DNA from: an uncultured Pseudomonadota bacterium
Lineage (GTDB): Bacteria > Pseudomonadota > Alphaproteobacteria > Rs-D84
Assembly (NCBI GenBank): GCA_947165555.1
Contig: CAMVAR010000016.1
Coordinates: 1-9,160 of the forward strand
Length of the DNA stretch: 9,160 nucleotides
Direction of reading: 5' to 3'
How positions within the stretch are numbered: the stretch's first letter is position 1; every line of letters begins with the position of its first letter. This document shows, piece after piece, positions 1 through 7,508 of this stretch. The notes below the pieces were generated by a model. It did not search any database, was not told the DNA's origin, and worked only from the letters and a program-made list of their open reading frames with translations. Position numbers and translations under genes: made by a program.

Positions 1-683
1 GGTATCAAATCGCCCGGTTTCAAGGACGCCCCACCAATTAATACACCATCAACATGTTCAATTGCCACAATGTCTGATACGTTATTGGCATTTACACTGG
101 CCCCGTACAGGATTGGCGTCCCGTCCAGGCCCATATATGACAATGTATTCGCAATTACACGATGTGCATCGGCAATTTCGTCCGGCGTTGGGGTAATACC
201 TGCGCCGATTGCCCAGCGGGGCTCGTATGCAACTATTATATTGCCATGCAGATTTTCGGGTATGGATTCGCGTACCCCCGATTCGATTATGTCAAATGTT
301 TTACCGTCGCGTTTTTCGGACATTGTTTCGCCAACACATATAATTGGTGTTATGCCGTTTTCCAATGCCAATTGTGCCTTGGCACGAACAATATCATTTG
401 TTTCGTCGTGATACATGCGACGTTCACTGTGTCCGACAATTACATATTTTGCGCCTGTTTCTGCAACCATTGCGGCGGATACTTCGCCGGTGTATGCGCC
501 GCGTTCGTGCGCACTAATATCCTGGGCACCGATGGACACAACGTCTGGGTGTGCGCCCAACATTGTAAATGGTACACATAAAATAATCTGATTTTCGGTT
601 TTTATATTGTTTAACGCGTCCAGCATTTCATTTAATGCAGTACGCGAGCCATTCATTTTCCAGTTTCCTGCAATAATTTTCAT
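1..683 (-). CDS. tpiA: Triosephosphate isomerase (5' part; C-terminus beyond the window)
   Basis: Triosephosphate isomerase interconverts dihydroxyacetone phosphate and glyceraldehyde 3-phosphate in cytosolic glycolysis/gluconeogenesis. The frame starts at ATG 683-681 and stays open to the window edge, giving 228 residues; the family is usually about 250, so only some 10-25 C-terminal residues should be missing. All catalytic landmarks are visible: N7 and K9 in GNWKMN near the N-terminus, the electrophilic histidine H85 in VIVGHSERR, the catalytic glutamate E154 in VAYEPRWAIG followed by mobile loop 6, and the phosphate-binding YGASVNANN (193-201) and VDGVLIGGAS (211-220). An AAAGGG ribosome-binding site lies just upstream of the ATG. 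It is divergent from the foldase gene with 66 bp between start codons. The identification is essentially certain from motifs. Confidence 0.97.
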   Translation of the reverse strand, partial: MKIIAGNWKMNGSRTALNEMLDALNNIKTENQIILCVPFTMLGAHPDVVSIGAQDISAHERGAYTGEVSAAMVAETGAKYVIVGHSERRMYHDETNDIVRAKAQLALENGITPIICVGETMSEKRDGKTFDIIESGVRESIPENLHGNIIVAYEPRWAIGAGITPTPDEIADAHRVIANTLSYMGLDGTPILYGASVNANNVSDIVAIEHVDGVLIGGASLKPGDLI

Positions 684-701
684 CTTTTTCCCTTTTTTTC
701 G

Positions 702-731
702 TTGATTTTTTGTAAAATCTTTTGCTATGTT
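702..731 (+). promoter_or_regulatory. Possible promoter of the PpiD-type foldase gene
   Basis: TTGATT (702-707) is followed after 18 bp by TATGTT (726-731). A TG two bases upstream of the -10 element (723-724) makes it an extended -10. The transcript would start near 738, leaving a short leader with the GGGG ribosome-binding site. The position lies inside the tpiA-foldase intergenic gap. Moderate pattern match only. Confidence 0.35.
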
Positions 732-738
732 ATCGCAA
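709..738 (-). promoter_or_regulatory. Possible tpiA promoter
   Basis: Read on the minus strand, TTGCGA (738-733) is followed after 18 bp by TACAAA (714-709), about 25 bp upstream of the tpiA start. Each hexamer matches the sigma-70 consensus at four of six positions. The site overlaps the opposing candidate promoter of the foldase gene. It is inferred from pattern only. Confidence 0.3.
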
Positions 739-749
739 AAGGGGACAAA

Positions 750-2162
750 ATGCTAGAATATTTACGCAATGCGGCGGATAAACCTGTCGCGAAGGTTTTA
801 ATGGGAATTCTTATCTTTTCATTCGTTGGTTGGGGTGTGGCCGATTGGTTTTTTGGTCTGACATCATCGGATACGACGTTGATGCGCGTCGGCGGGGACA
901 AAGTTTCTGTACAACAATTTAGTTCTGTAAAATCGGTGGAATTATCAAACTTGCCCCGGGAAGAACAACGGGCATTATATGCCAATCCGGTCGCAATGGC
1001 GAATTTTCACGATGGTATAATTAAAAAAATTGCGGGACAAAAACGGATTGAACGTCATGCGCGTGATTTGGGGTATGTTGTATCCAATCATCGAATCGCA
1101 AATGAAATTCGCGCCATCCCCCAGTTCCAGGAAAATGGTAAATTTTCCCCGGTGTTGTTTGATATAATCTTGCGTAATTCCGGAATTACGGAATCGGATG
1201 TTGCAAATGATTTACGTGTACGCGCATTGTCCGATATGGTAAATACGCCGGTCAATACAACGGTTGCGGTGCCTGATTTTGCAACCGTTGCAACATATAA
1301 CGCGCGTAATGCCGAACGGGTTATCAACATGGCGACGATACGTTTTTCAGAATTTAATGTTGGCACGCCAACCGATGAACAGTTGCGGGTGTACTATGGT
1401 CAAAATCCGCACCGCGTGGCCGAAACACGTGATGTATCATATATTTTTGTTGCGGCGGATAAGCATAAGCCGGATGAATATGATGCCGCATTGAATAAAA
1501 TTGAAAAAATTGAAGATGGAATCAATGCAGGACGGTCTATGGCCGATGTGGCCCGGGAATTTGGCGCAAAATATGTGAATTATCGTGCAATTTCCGCACA
1601 AAATTTGCCCAAAGATGCAATATTTGATGACGATAATGTGATTGCAAATGTTTTTGGTGCGGTCGAAGGAATGGAAAGTCGTGTGGACGAAGCACCGGGT
1701 GGAATTATTATATTGCGTGTTGATAAAATTACTCCGGAACATAATGCGGAATTTGAAACGATTAAATCAGAATTGGTTCGTGATTGGACGCGCGCCGAAC
1801 GCGAAAAGCAGGCCTATGCCCGCGCAAATGAACGGTTGATTAAATTGAACGAAACCGGCACATTGGATGGTGGGCGCGTCATGACCGTGTCGCGGGTGGC
1901 CGGGGCACCGATGTCGGTTTTGGTGACGGCGTTTAAAAATCCGGTTGGCAATAATTCTATTGTGGCGGGTGCAGATGAATTTTATGTTGTGCATATTGAT
2001 TCTGAAAAATCACCGGCGGCAAATAGTAAAAAGCTGACCGATTTAAAATCAGAAATGGAAAAAATTTCATCACGCAATCTTGCCGCGGATTATGATGCGT
2101 TTTTACAACGTAGGTATCCAATGAAGATAAACGAAAAAATGTACGAAAAATTTGTAAAGTAA
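750..2162 (+). CDS. Membrane-anchored SurA/PpiD-type periplasmic foldase (degenerate parvulin)
   Basis: Probable periplasmic chaperone of the PpiD / SurA-N-domain family, which helps newly exported outer-membrane and periplasmic proteins fold at the inner membrane. The start at 750 is preferred because AAGGGG lies 5 nt upstream; an in-frame upstream start at 702 has no such site and would put Cys-containing sequence before the anchor. The 470 aa product has a short cytosolic N-terminus, one membrane segment (about residues 13-36, rich in Val/Ile/Phe/Gly/Trp), then a SurA-N-like region with VGGDKVSVQQF (about 48-58) and QENGKFS (about 128-134). A later region (about 225-350) looks like a divergent parvulin domain and ends in IILRVDKITPE. 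Family members are commonly about 620-630 aa, so this is short, and I see no intact rotamase active site. It may be chaperone-only. It converges on infA through a shared terminator. Confidence 0.82.
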   Translation: MLEYLRNAADKPVAKVLMGILIFSFVGWGVADWFFGLTSSDTTLMRVGGDKVSVQQFSSVKSVELSNLPREEQRALYANPVAMANFHDGIIKKIAGQKRIERHARDLGYVVSNHRIANEIRAIPQFQENGKFSPVLFDIILRNSGITESDVANDLRVRALSDMVNTPVNTTVAVPDFATVATYNARNAERVINMATIRFSEFNVGTPTDEQLRVYYGQNPHRVAETRDVSYIFVAADKHKPDEYDAALNKIEKIEDGINAGRSMADVAREFGAKYVNYRAISAQNLPKDAIFDDDNVIANVFGAVEGMESRVDEAPGGIIILRVDKITPEHNAEFETIKSELVRDWTRAEREKQAYARANERLIKLNETGTLDGGRVMTVSRVAGAPMSVLVTAFKNPVGNNSIVAGADEFYVVHIDSEKSPAANSKKLTDLKSEMEKISSRNLAADYDAFLQRRYPMKINEKMYEKFVK

Positions 2163-2189
2163 AAAACCGCCGATTGGCGGTTTTTTTTT
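2163..2189. terminator. Bidirectional rho-independent terminator between foldase gene and infA
   Basis: CCGCC (2167-2171) and GGCGG (2176-2180) form a perfect stem with a GATT loop. A run of A precedes it and nine T follow it (2181-2189), so the structure reads as a terminator from both strands. It begins directly after the foldase stop codon at 2160-2162 and sits 15 bp from the infA stop codon. Confidence 0.9.
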
Positions 2190-2203
2190 ACTTTGTATGT
2201 GAA

Positions 2204-2455
2204 CTACTGTTGCTGGGCGGGTGCATCGGTGGCACGTTTGCGTTCAACAAACGTAATACGTCCCTTGGCCAAATCATAGGGGGTCATTTCAACACGGACG
2301 CGTTCGCCAACGTTAACCCAAATGTGCGCCTTGCGCATTTTGCCACAAACAGTTGCCAAGATTTCATGACCATTTTCCAATGTGACACGAAACATTGTAT
2401 TCGGTAACTTTTCCGTTACAATACCACTAAACACAATTACATCATCTTTTGCCAT
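2204..2455 (-). CDS. infA: Translation initiation factor IF-1
   Basis: IF-1 binds the A site of the 30S ribosomal subunit during initiation together with IF-2 and IF-3. The 83 aa protein is a single OB-fold with the family hallmarks: LPNTMFRV (17-24), ENGHEILA (27-34), GKMRK (38-42) and [11 protein letters not shown] (57-67). Canonical IF-1 is about 72 aa; here about 11 extra residues, including APAQQQ, extend the C-terminus. Such short tails are within normal family variation. The start ATG is 2455-2453, with an AGGGA-like ribosome-binding site about 9 nt upstream. It appears monocistronic: its own promoter lies upstream at 2497-2525 and the shared bidirectional terminator lies downstream. 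Confidence 0.97.
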   Translation of the reverse strand: MAKDDVIVFSGIVTEKLPNTMFRVTLENGHEILATVCGKMRKAHIWVNVGERVRVEMTPYDLAKGRITFVERKRATDAPAQQQ

Positions 2456-2496
2456 TTTATGTAATTCCCTTTTTTGGCTTGTTATGAATTGATTAA

Positions 2497-2525
2497 ATAA
2501 TATGTTGTTATATTAAAAAAATCAA
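2497..2525 (-). promoter_or_regulatory. infA promoter
   Basis: On the minus strand TTGATT (2525-2520) and TATTAT (2502-2497) are separated by exactly 17 bp and match the sigma-70 consensus well. Transcription would begin near 2490, giving a leader of about 35 nt that contains the infA ribosome-binding site. The -35 element lies 11 bp from the -35 of the divergent promoter. Confidence 0.6.
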
Positions 2526-2536
2526 GAATTTTTTAA

Positions 2537-2565
2537 TTGCCAACCATCTGATGTTTTGATAAAAT
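2537..2565 (+). promoter_or_regulatory. Promoter of the cysteine-rich protein / mscS operon
   Basis: TTGCCA (2537-2542) and TAAAAT (2560-2565) with a 17 bp spacer form a strong sigma-70-like promoter. Transcription would start near 2572, about 23 nt before the ATG at 2595, leaving room for the AAGGA ribosome-binding site (2583-2587). The position also argues against an upstream in-frame TTG start at 2556, which would lie inside the promoter. Confidence 0.6.
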
Positions 2566-2594
2566 CAAGAATAAATGTAGGTAAGGATTTTATC

Positions 2595-4760
2595 ATGAAA
2601 TTAAATATGTTCGCGTTTGCGATGATTTTAATATCTGGCGTGGCCGTGGCCGCCGTACGTGATGGCGGTTCGCGCATAGGGGTGAAACGCGCATCCATTA
2701 CATCAATGAGCCCCGGGAATAAGGTTACATCAATACCCAAGGTGCAACCGGCCACATCGGTTGCAAATGCGCCCGCCGCGCAACAGGTTGTGACGGAACC
2801 GGTTCAGGTATCCGAAGTGACGCCCGTTGTTGAAACCGCAACCCAGACGATTGTTGATGCGATAGTGGGGCCGGATGAGTGTCGTGCGGCGTATCGTGAA
2901 TGTATGGATGATTTTTGTTTATTGGACGAAGCCGAAGGTGGCCGTTGTTCGTGTTCGGATAATATAAAACATTCAAAAACACGCATCCAGGAAATTCAAA
3001 AAATTCAGACCGAGGCAGAAAAACTATATACCGAAGGGGTTGAACGCGAACGCCTGGGGGCCAAGGCGAAATTTGTATCGTTTGGTGAAAGCGAGCAGGC
3101 AAAAAAATCTTCGCGTGTAACCGGGATAGATTTGGTCGCATGGATTAATGGTTCGGCCAGTCAAAGTTTGGCCGCAGATGAAGATATTGGCGATAATTTG
3201 TATTCAATGGCCGCGGACAGTTGTGAATATTTATTGAAACAATGTGACCCGCGTCGTGCCGAAATGGAAGAACGTTTATACCAACGCGAAATTGCCCGTG
3301 ATTGTACGGCCTTTGATTCATATTTGGCCGAACAAAAACGTGGTGCGGAATCCAATAAAAAGACCGCAGATGCCGCCGTACGGTCGGCGCGTCTTGATAT
3401 GTTGGGGACCACAGAACGTTATAATCGTGGGGAATGTTTGATTGCGTATCGCGCCTGTATCGCAGACAAAGGGGGGTGCGGTGTGAATTTTGAAAATTGT
3501 TTGGATGCCGGGTTGTTGTCGCGTCGTGCAAATGCGTGTGAAAATGTTCTGGACCAGTGTATGTCGGTGCGTTCGTACGTTTTGGATGATTGGGCCGATG
3601 AATCCAAGATGGTTTTGGCCGACGCCGCGGTATATAGCGATAGAAATATGCGCTTGACCTGTTTGGCCCAGATTCAGGCGTGTTTAGAAGATGGCTGTTC
3701 TACGTCGACGAATGCGGCATGTTTAACCAATGTGCGTGTTGCCGCCGGTGTTTGTCCGATTATTACCGATTGCGAGGCGAAAATCCCCGGAATTCAAAGT
3801 GCGATAAATGATAAATTGGGCGAATTGCGTACCCGTTTTTGCCAAAACGATGTGGATAAGTGTCTGCGTGAAAAATGTGGTACGAATTTTACCGCCCCGG
3901 AATGCGTCGGAAAAAGTACGAACGACATTGTTGCGATGTGTCCCCAGGCCATGTTTGCATCATGCAAAAATGAAAAATTCTTTGATGTTATTGTAAGTTC
4001 GGCATTGTTGCAGATGGATTACCAAATGGTCCAAGGTTGTATAAATTATTATGATGAAATGTTGGGACGTGCATGTGGAACAGACATGAATTGCCTGCCG
4101 AAAAGTGATATCGTGGAAACCATGAAAAAATTACCGACGACAACGCAAGGATTGGCGCAATTGCGTGATGATGTGCGCGCAGAAAGCAAGGCCGCCGTTA
4201 CGGATTTCTTTAAACAATTTGATTCAGACCGAACGGTTGCCGCATGTCGCAGTGCGCAACAGCCAACCGGTCGGCGCAATTTAAAGGATAATGTTTTTGT
4301 TGTTGCAAAAATGATTGCGGAAATTGGTGCGGAAAATCGTTATCTGGCCGATTTGGAATCGCGTGTGGCAGAATTGTCCCGTCAACAGGATATAGATGCG
4401 GCGCGTGAAACCTGTTTAACGGTGTACAAGGTTGAAAAGGAACCAAGAAATACCGATGAAAATACCGCCTATTCGTATATCCGCAGTGTATCGTTTGAAC
4501 CGTCAATGCGTAATTATCATGTATGCCGTATGCAACGCGTGTGTGAAACGGGTGGTGAATCCCGGGCGACGTCTGCATTAAAGGCGGCCAGTGGCGGTCT
4601 GGTTGCGGGTGCGTCAACCGGTACAATGGTGTCACCCGGATGGGGAACGGTGATTGGTGCCGGGGTTGGCATGTTGGGCATGGGTGCAATGGGCGCATTG
4701 TCCGGTGGTGAAAAGACATTCTGCCAAGAAATTGAATCGTGTGAAGATATAAATATGTAG
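2595..4760 (+). CDS. Large secreted cysteine-rich protein with six-Cys repeats (paralogue 1)
   Basis: I do not recognise a named family. The start at 2595 has AAGGA 7 nt upstream and begins a good Sec signal peptide (hydrophobic core about 4-18, AVA-type cleavage near 19-20). The 721 aa product then has a low-complexity Pro/Thr/Val/Ala linker (about 41-92) and a region with 35 cysteines. These form repeated units starting at C96, C281, C356 and C416, each of the type C-x6-C-x4/6-C-x(6-9)-C followed later by a close Cys pair. Unit 1 is split by a charged helical stretch (about 123-165). A C-x11-C-x5-C element starts at C482, and a possible coiled coil lies near 575-605. A Gly-rich hydrophobic hairpin (about 667-705, turn SPGWG) precedes the tail CQEIESCEDINM. 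The periplasmic or surface location and disulfide bonding are inferred. It is the first gene of an operon, 9 bp from its paralogue. Confidence 0.85.
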   Translation: MKLNMFAFAMILISGVAVAAVRDGGSRIGVKRASITSMSPGNKVTSIPKVQPATSVANAPAAQQVVTEPVQVSEVTPVVETATQTIVDAIVGPDECRAAYRECMDDFCLLDEAEGGRCSCSDNIKHSKTRIQEIQKIQTEAEKLYTEGVERERLGAKAKFVSFGESEQAKKSSRVTGIDLVAWINGSASQSLAADEDIGDNLYSMAADSCEYLLKQCDPRRAEMEERLYQREIARDCTAFDSYLAEQKRGAESNKKTADAAVRSARLDMLGTTERYNRGECLIAYRACIADKGGCGVNFENCLDAGLLSRRANACENVLDQCMSVRSYVLDDWADESKMVLADAAVYSDRNMRLTCLAQIQACLEDGCSTSTNAACLTNVRVAAGVCPIITDCEAKIPGIQSAINDKLGELRTRFCQNDVDKCLREKCGTNFTAPECVGKSTNDIVAMCPQAMFASCKNEKFFDVIVSSALLQMDYQMVQGCINYYDEMLGRACGTDMNCLPKSDIVETMKKLPTTTQGLAQLRDDVRAESKAAVTDFFKQFDSDRTVAACRSAQQPTGRRNLKDNVFVVAKMIAEIGAENRYLADLESRVAELSRQQDIDAARETCLTVYKVEKEPRNTDENTAYSYIRSVSFEPSMRNYHVCRMQRVCETGGESRATSALKAASGGLVAGASTGTMVSPGWGTVIGAGVGMLGMGAMGALSGGEKTFCQEIESCEDINM

Positions 4761-4769
4761 GGGGTACAG

Positions 4770-7493
4770 ATGATAAAAAAAATCGCGTGCGCCTTTGTGT
4801 TACTTGCCGTGCCGGTGGGGCTGTATGGGGCGGCGGCGGTGAAAAAGCAAGCGGCCATTCAAAATGGTACAAATGTTCGGGCACGCGTATCGGCAACCGG
4901 GGTGTATTCAAGTCAGTGTTATGATGCCTATTATGGTTGCATGGACCAGTTTTGTATTTCCGATAACGTCAACGGCGGCAGTTGTCTATGCAGTAATGAT
5001 AATGCCAAATATGAACAAGAATTGGCCGAAATTGGCGAAATGTTGGCCCGTGCCGACCAAATCAAGACCGTAGAGGTGGAAAAAATAAAACTTGGGGCGA
5101 ATGCGGATATTGTTTTTTCGGGGGGGCGTCAATACGATGCCAATGGGAATGTTGTTTTTAAAACTAATACAACCGACCCGGCCCAAGAAAAACAGACCAG
5201 ACAGGCCAAACGGCAAGATTTGTTAAAAATGTTCGAATTAAAATTCGAAGATGAAGAAGACGAAGAAGATGATAATATTATGAATAAAACCGGCGCGGCA
5301 TTATTTGCGGCCGCCAATGCCACATGTTCGGCCCAGGTTGGTGACGATTGCGCCAAAGATATGAAACTGTTGCGCCAGATATATCAACGGCAAATTGATT
5401 CTGATTGTCGCGGATTTGCAAACAGTATTGCCCAACAAAAGGCGGCCGCCACGGCCGCGTTAAATGATGCCGATGCCGCCGTACGCAACGCATTAAAAGA
5501 TAGTTTCGCCGCCGCCAACAAGTATAACCAGGGCGAATGTATGGTCGAATTTAAAAAGTGTATGCAGGGTCCGGACGCATGTGGTGCCGATTGGGCGAAC
5601 TGTGTGTCGAATGTCGCGTCGGAAAATATGCAGAATAACGAGACCGTGCATACCTATGGAACCAAGGTGGCGACCACGGTAAAATTTAATATCAGTGCAT
5701 CTGTTATGGAACGGTTGGATGCAAAGCGTACAATTTGTGAACGTGTATTGGACCAGTGTATGGCCGTTCGTGATACGGTGTGGGACGCATTCCTGCGCGA
5801 GTCGGGGCCGACGTTAAGGGCCGCGGAACTGCGTGCGGAATCGGATATGCGGCAATCATGTTTAACCAATATCACCAAATGTATTCACACGGCCTGTCAG
5901 GATGATATCGCCGCCAAAGGTGTTGCAACCATGGATTCGTGTTTGACGCGTCCGGAAATGGCACGTTCATTCTGTAAAATTGAAATTGACCCGTGCGAAC
6001 GTATGGCGGGGAAACAATTGTGGGATTACGTAACTGATAAATTGTTGGCAATGCGCGTTGATTCGTGTACGAATTCGGTTAAAAGTTGTTTTATGGATGA
6101 AAATCGTTGTGGCCCGGACTTTATGAATTGTATCGGTATGGATTATGAATTTATTCGCGGAATATGTCCGTTGGATAGTCTGGTCGCATGCAAGACATAC
6201 GATACAGATAATAACGGCAAATTTGATATGGATGACCTGGACAGTATAATTACGGGGCTGTATCTGAACATAGATAACAAGGCATTGGAAAATTGTCAAA
6301 ACCTGGTCGAAAAAAAGATGATGGAAATATGTGGTTCGACGACCGACTGTAATAAATTTGCATCCGACGATACAATCGGTACCGGGTCGTTACAGTATCA
6401 GAAGATTGGTGGTGTGCATCGGGTTTCAGGGATGATTTCGTTTGGCAAAATTAATGTTGGTTCGGACGATAAAACTGCGGGTTTAATCGATACGGCTGAT
6501 TATGCGTGGTGGTTATTGGAAAGTGGCAAGGTGACAACCAATAATATTGATTTTGCAGACACAGTTATATATGAATTGGATAATATCCAGGGAACCATCA
6601 ATCGTGTTATAACCATGATTGAATCGGACCCAAAAATACAATACTGTGTGACGGGACGTAATTTGGAACAAATTACCGGCGAAAAAAATTCAACCACGGC
6701 GCGTTTCCCGAATCTGTTGAATCAGATCAAGATGCAAATTGCGGTTGCGGCCCTGCGCCAGGCGCAAAATAATTACCAGGCAAAATATAATGAATATATT
6801 TCCAAGGCAACCCAGGCCGCCAGTACGGATATGGCAAATTTGATGTGTAATAAATTACCATTTTCAGATGGCACCGCCCAGGGAATGTCCGCCGCGGATT
6901 TAAAAACCGATATTTTACCACCGGGGCAATTGGTTGTTGAATTTGGTGGGGTTTCAAATGCCGCGTTGGCGGCCGGCGGCACACACACATCGGCCAGTGT
7001 CGGTGGCACGGTGTCGGTTGAACACAAAAGTGGTAATGCCGCCGGTGGAAATGATGGTGGCGCGTTAAGTACGGTTGGCGGAACACTTACCACACTTGGG
7101 GCCCAGGCGGGACATATCCTGTTGCAACGGGCGGCGGAAAAGGCGGCAACACAAATAGCATCAGGAGTAACATCAAAGGCATTGGAATCTTTGGTACAAA
7201 GCGCGGCATCATTTAATCCGGCGACGTTGGCGGTAACGGCCATTGCCGATATGTCAACCAAGGCAATTGGAATATTGGCATCAGACCATTACAAGGCGGA
7301 ATGGGATGGTGGTTCGCGCGAAATGTGGACAACCTTTAATCGGGATACCCGTGTTTGTCGGTTGTGTACTTTAACGGTTACCAAGGATTGCAAAAGTGCA
7401 TACAAACATGGATTTATGGGTATTGGACGCAAGAACGAACAAGATTGTGTAACATCCGAACCAATCGAAAAATGCCAAGATATTGAAATGTAA
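4770..7493 (+). CDS. Large secreted cysteine-rich protein with EF-hand-like loop (paralogue 2)
   Basis: No named family is recognised. It is clearly a paralogue of the preceding gene. The 907 aa product has a signal peptide (about 1-22, MIKKIACAF then a hydrophobic core) and 36 mature cysteines. Repeat units start at C50, C257, C364 and C433, then C-x11-C-x5-C starts at C509. Shared strings include ADAAVR, CE-x-VLDQCM-x-VR, and YN-x-GEC placed 43 residues after a conserved Cys in both proteins. Features absent from paralogue 1 are an acidic run (160-168), an EF-hand/dockerin-like loop DTDNNGKFDMDD (478-489), and a long C-terminal extension with a Gly/Ser/Thr-rich stretch (about 725-790) and an Ala-rich, partly hydrophobic stretch (about 790-850). 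It ends CVTSEPIEKCQDIEM. The ribosome-binding site AGGGGG (4759-4764) overlaps the upstream stop codon, suggesting coupled translation. Disulfide-stabilised envelope localisation is inferred. Confidence 0.85.
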   Translation: MIKKIACAFVLLAVPVGLYGAAAVKKQAAIQNGTNVRARVSATGVYSSQCYDAYYGCMDQFCISDNVNGGSCLCSNDNAKYEQELAEIGEMLARADQIKTVEVEKIKLGANADIVFSGGRQYDANGNVVFKTNTTDPAQEKQTRQAKRQDLLKMFELKFEDEEDEEDDNIMNKTGAALFAAANATCSAQVGDDCAKDMKLLRQIYQRQIDSDCRGFANSIAQQKAAATAALNDADAAVRNALKDSFAAANKYNQGECMVEFKKCMQGPDACGADWANCVSNVASENMQNNETVHTYGTKVATTVKFNISASVMERLDAKRTICERVLDQCMAVRDTVWDAFLRESGPTLRAAELRAESDMRQSCLTNITKCIHTACQDDIAAKGVATMDSCLTRPEMARSFCKIEIDPCERMAGKQLWDYVTDKLLAMRVDSCTNSVKSCFMDENRCGPDFMNCIGMDYEFIRGICPLDSLVACKTYDTDNNGKFDMDDLDSIITGLYLNIDNKALENCQNLVEKKMMEICGSTTDCNKFASDDTIGTGSLQYQKIGGVHRVSGMISFGKINVGSDDKTAGLIDTADYAWWLLESGKVTTNNIDFADTVIYELDNIQGTINRVITMIESDPKIQYCVTGRNLEQITGEKNSTTARFPNLLNQIKMQIAVAALRQAQNNYQAKYNEYISKATQAASTDMANLMCNKLPFSDGTAQGMSAADLKTDILPPGQLVVEFGGVSNAALAAGGTHTSASVGGTVSVEHKSGNAAGGNDGGALSTVGGTLTTLGAQAGHILLQRAAEKAATQIASGVTSKALESLVQSAASFNPATLAVTAIADMSTKAIGILASDHYKAEWDGGSREMWTTFNRDTRVCRLCTLTVTKDCKSAYKHGFMGIGRKNEQDCVTSEPIEKCQDIEM

Positions 7494-7508
7494 CAAATGG
7501 GGAATGCA

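Noticed and set aside
162..581. Plus-strand open frames within the first 600 bases
   Set aside because: They are antisense to tpiA, whose catalytic motifs are intact on the minus strand.
702..749. Upstream in-frame start adding 16 residues to the PpiD-type foldase
   Set aside because: There is no ribosome-binding site before it, it overlaps the candidate promoter, and ATG 750 has AAGGGG at proper spacing directly before the membrane anchor.
2556..2594. TTG start giving a 734-residue form of paralogue 1
   Set aside because: It lies within the predicted promoter and would place 13 charged/polar residues before the signal peptide. ATG 2595 has AAGGA upstream.
4210..4911. 233-codon open frame on the minus strand
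   Set aside because: It spans two strongly supported plus-strand genes, has Pro/His/Arg-rich low-complexity content typical of antisense frames, and shows no domain.
6960..7080. Gly/Ser/Thr-rich stretch of paralogue 2 as a tandem DNA repeat
   Set aside because: The amino-acid composition is biased, but I see no regular nucleotide repeat unit.
7497..7508. ATG at 7497 as the mscS start
   Set aside because: No ribosome-binding site precedes it. GGGGA just inside it serves ATG 7509 with the spacing used by other genes here.
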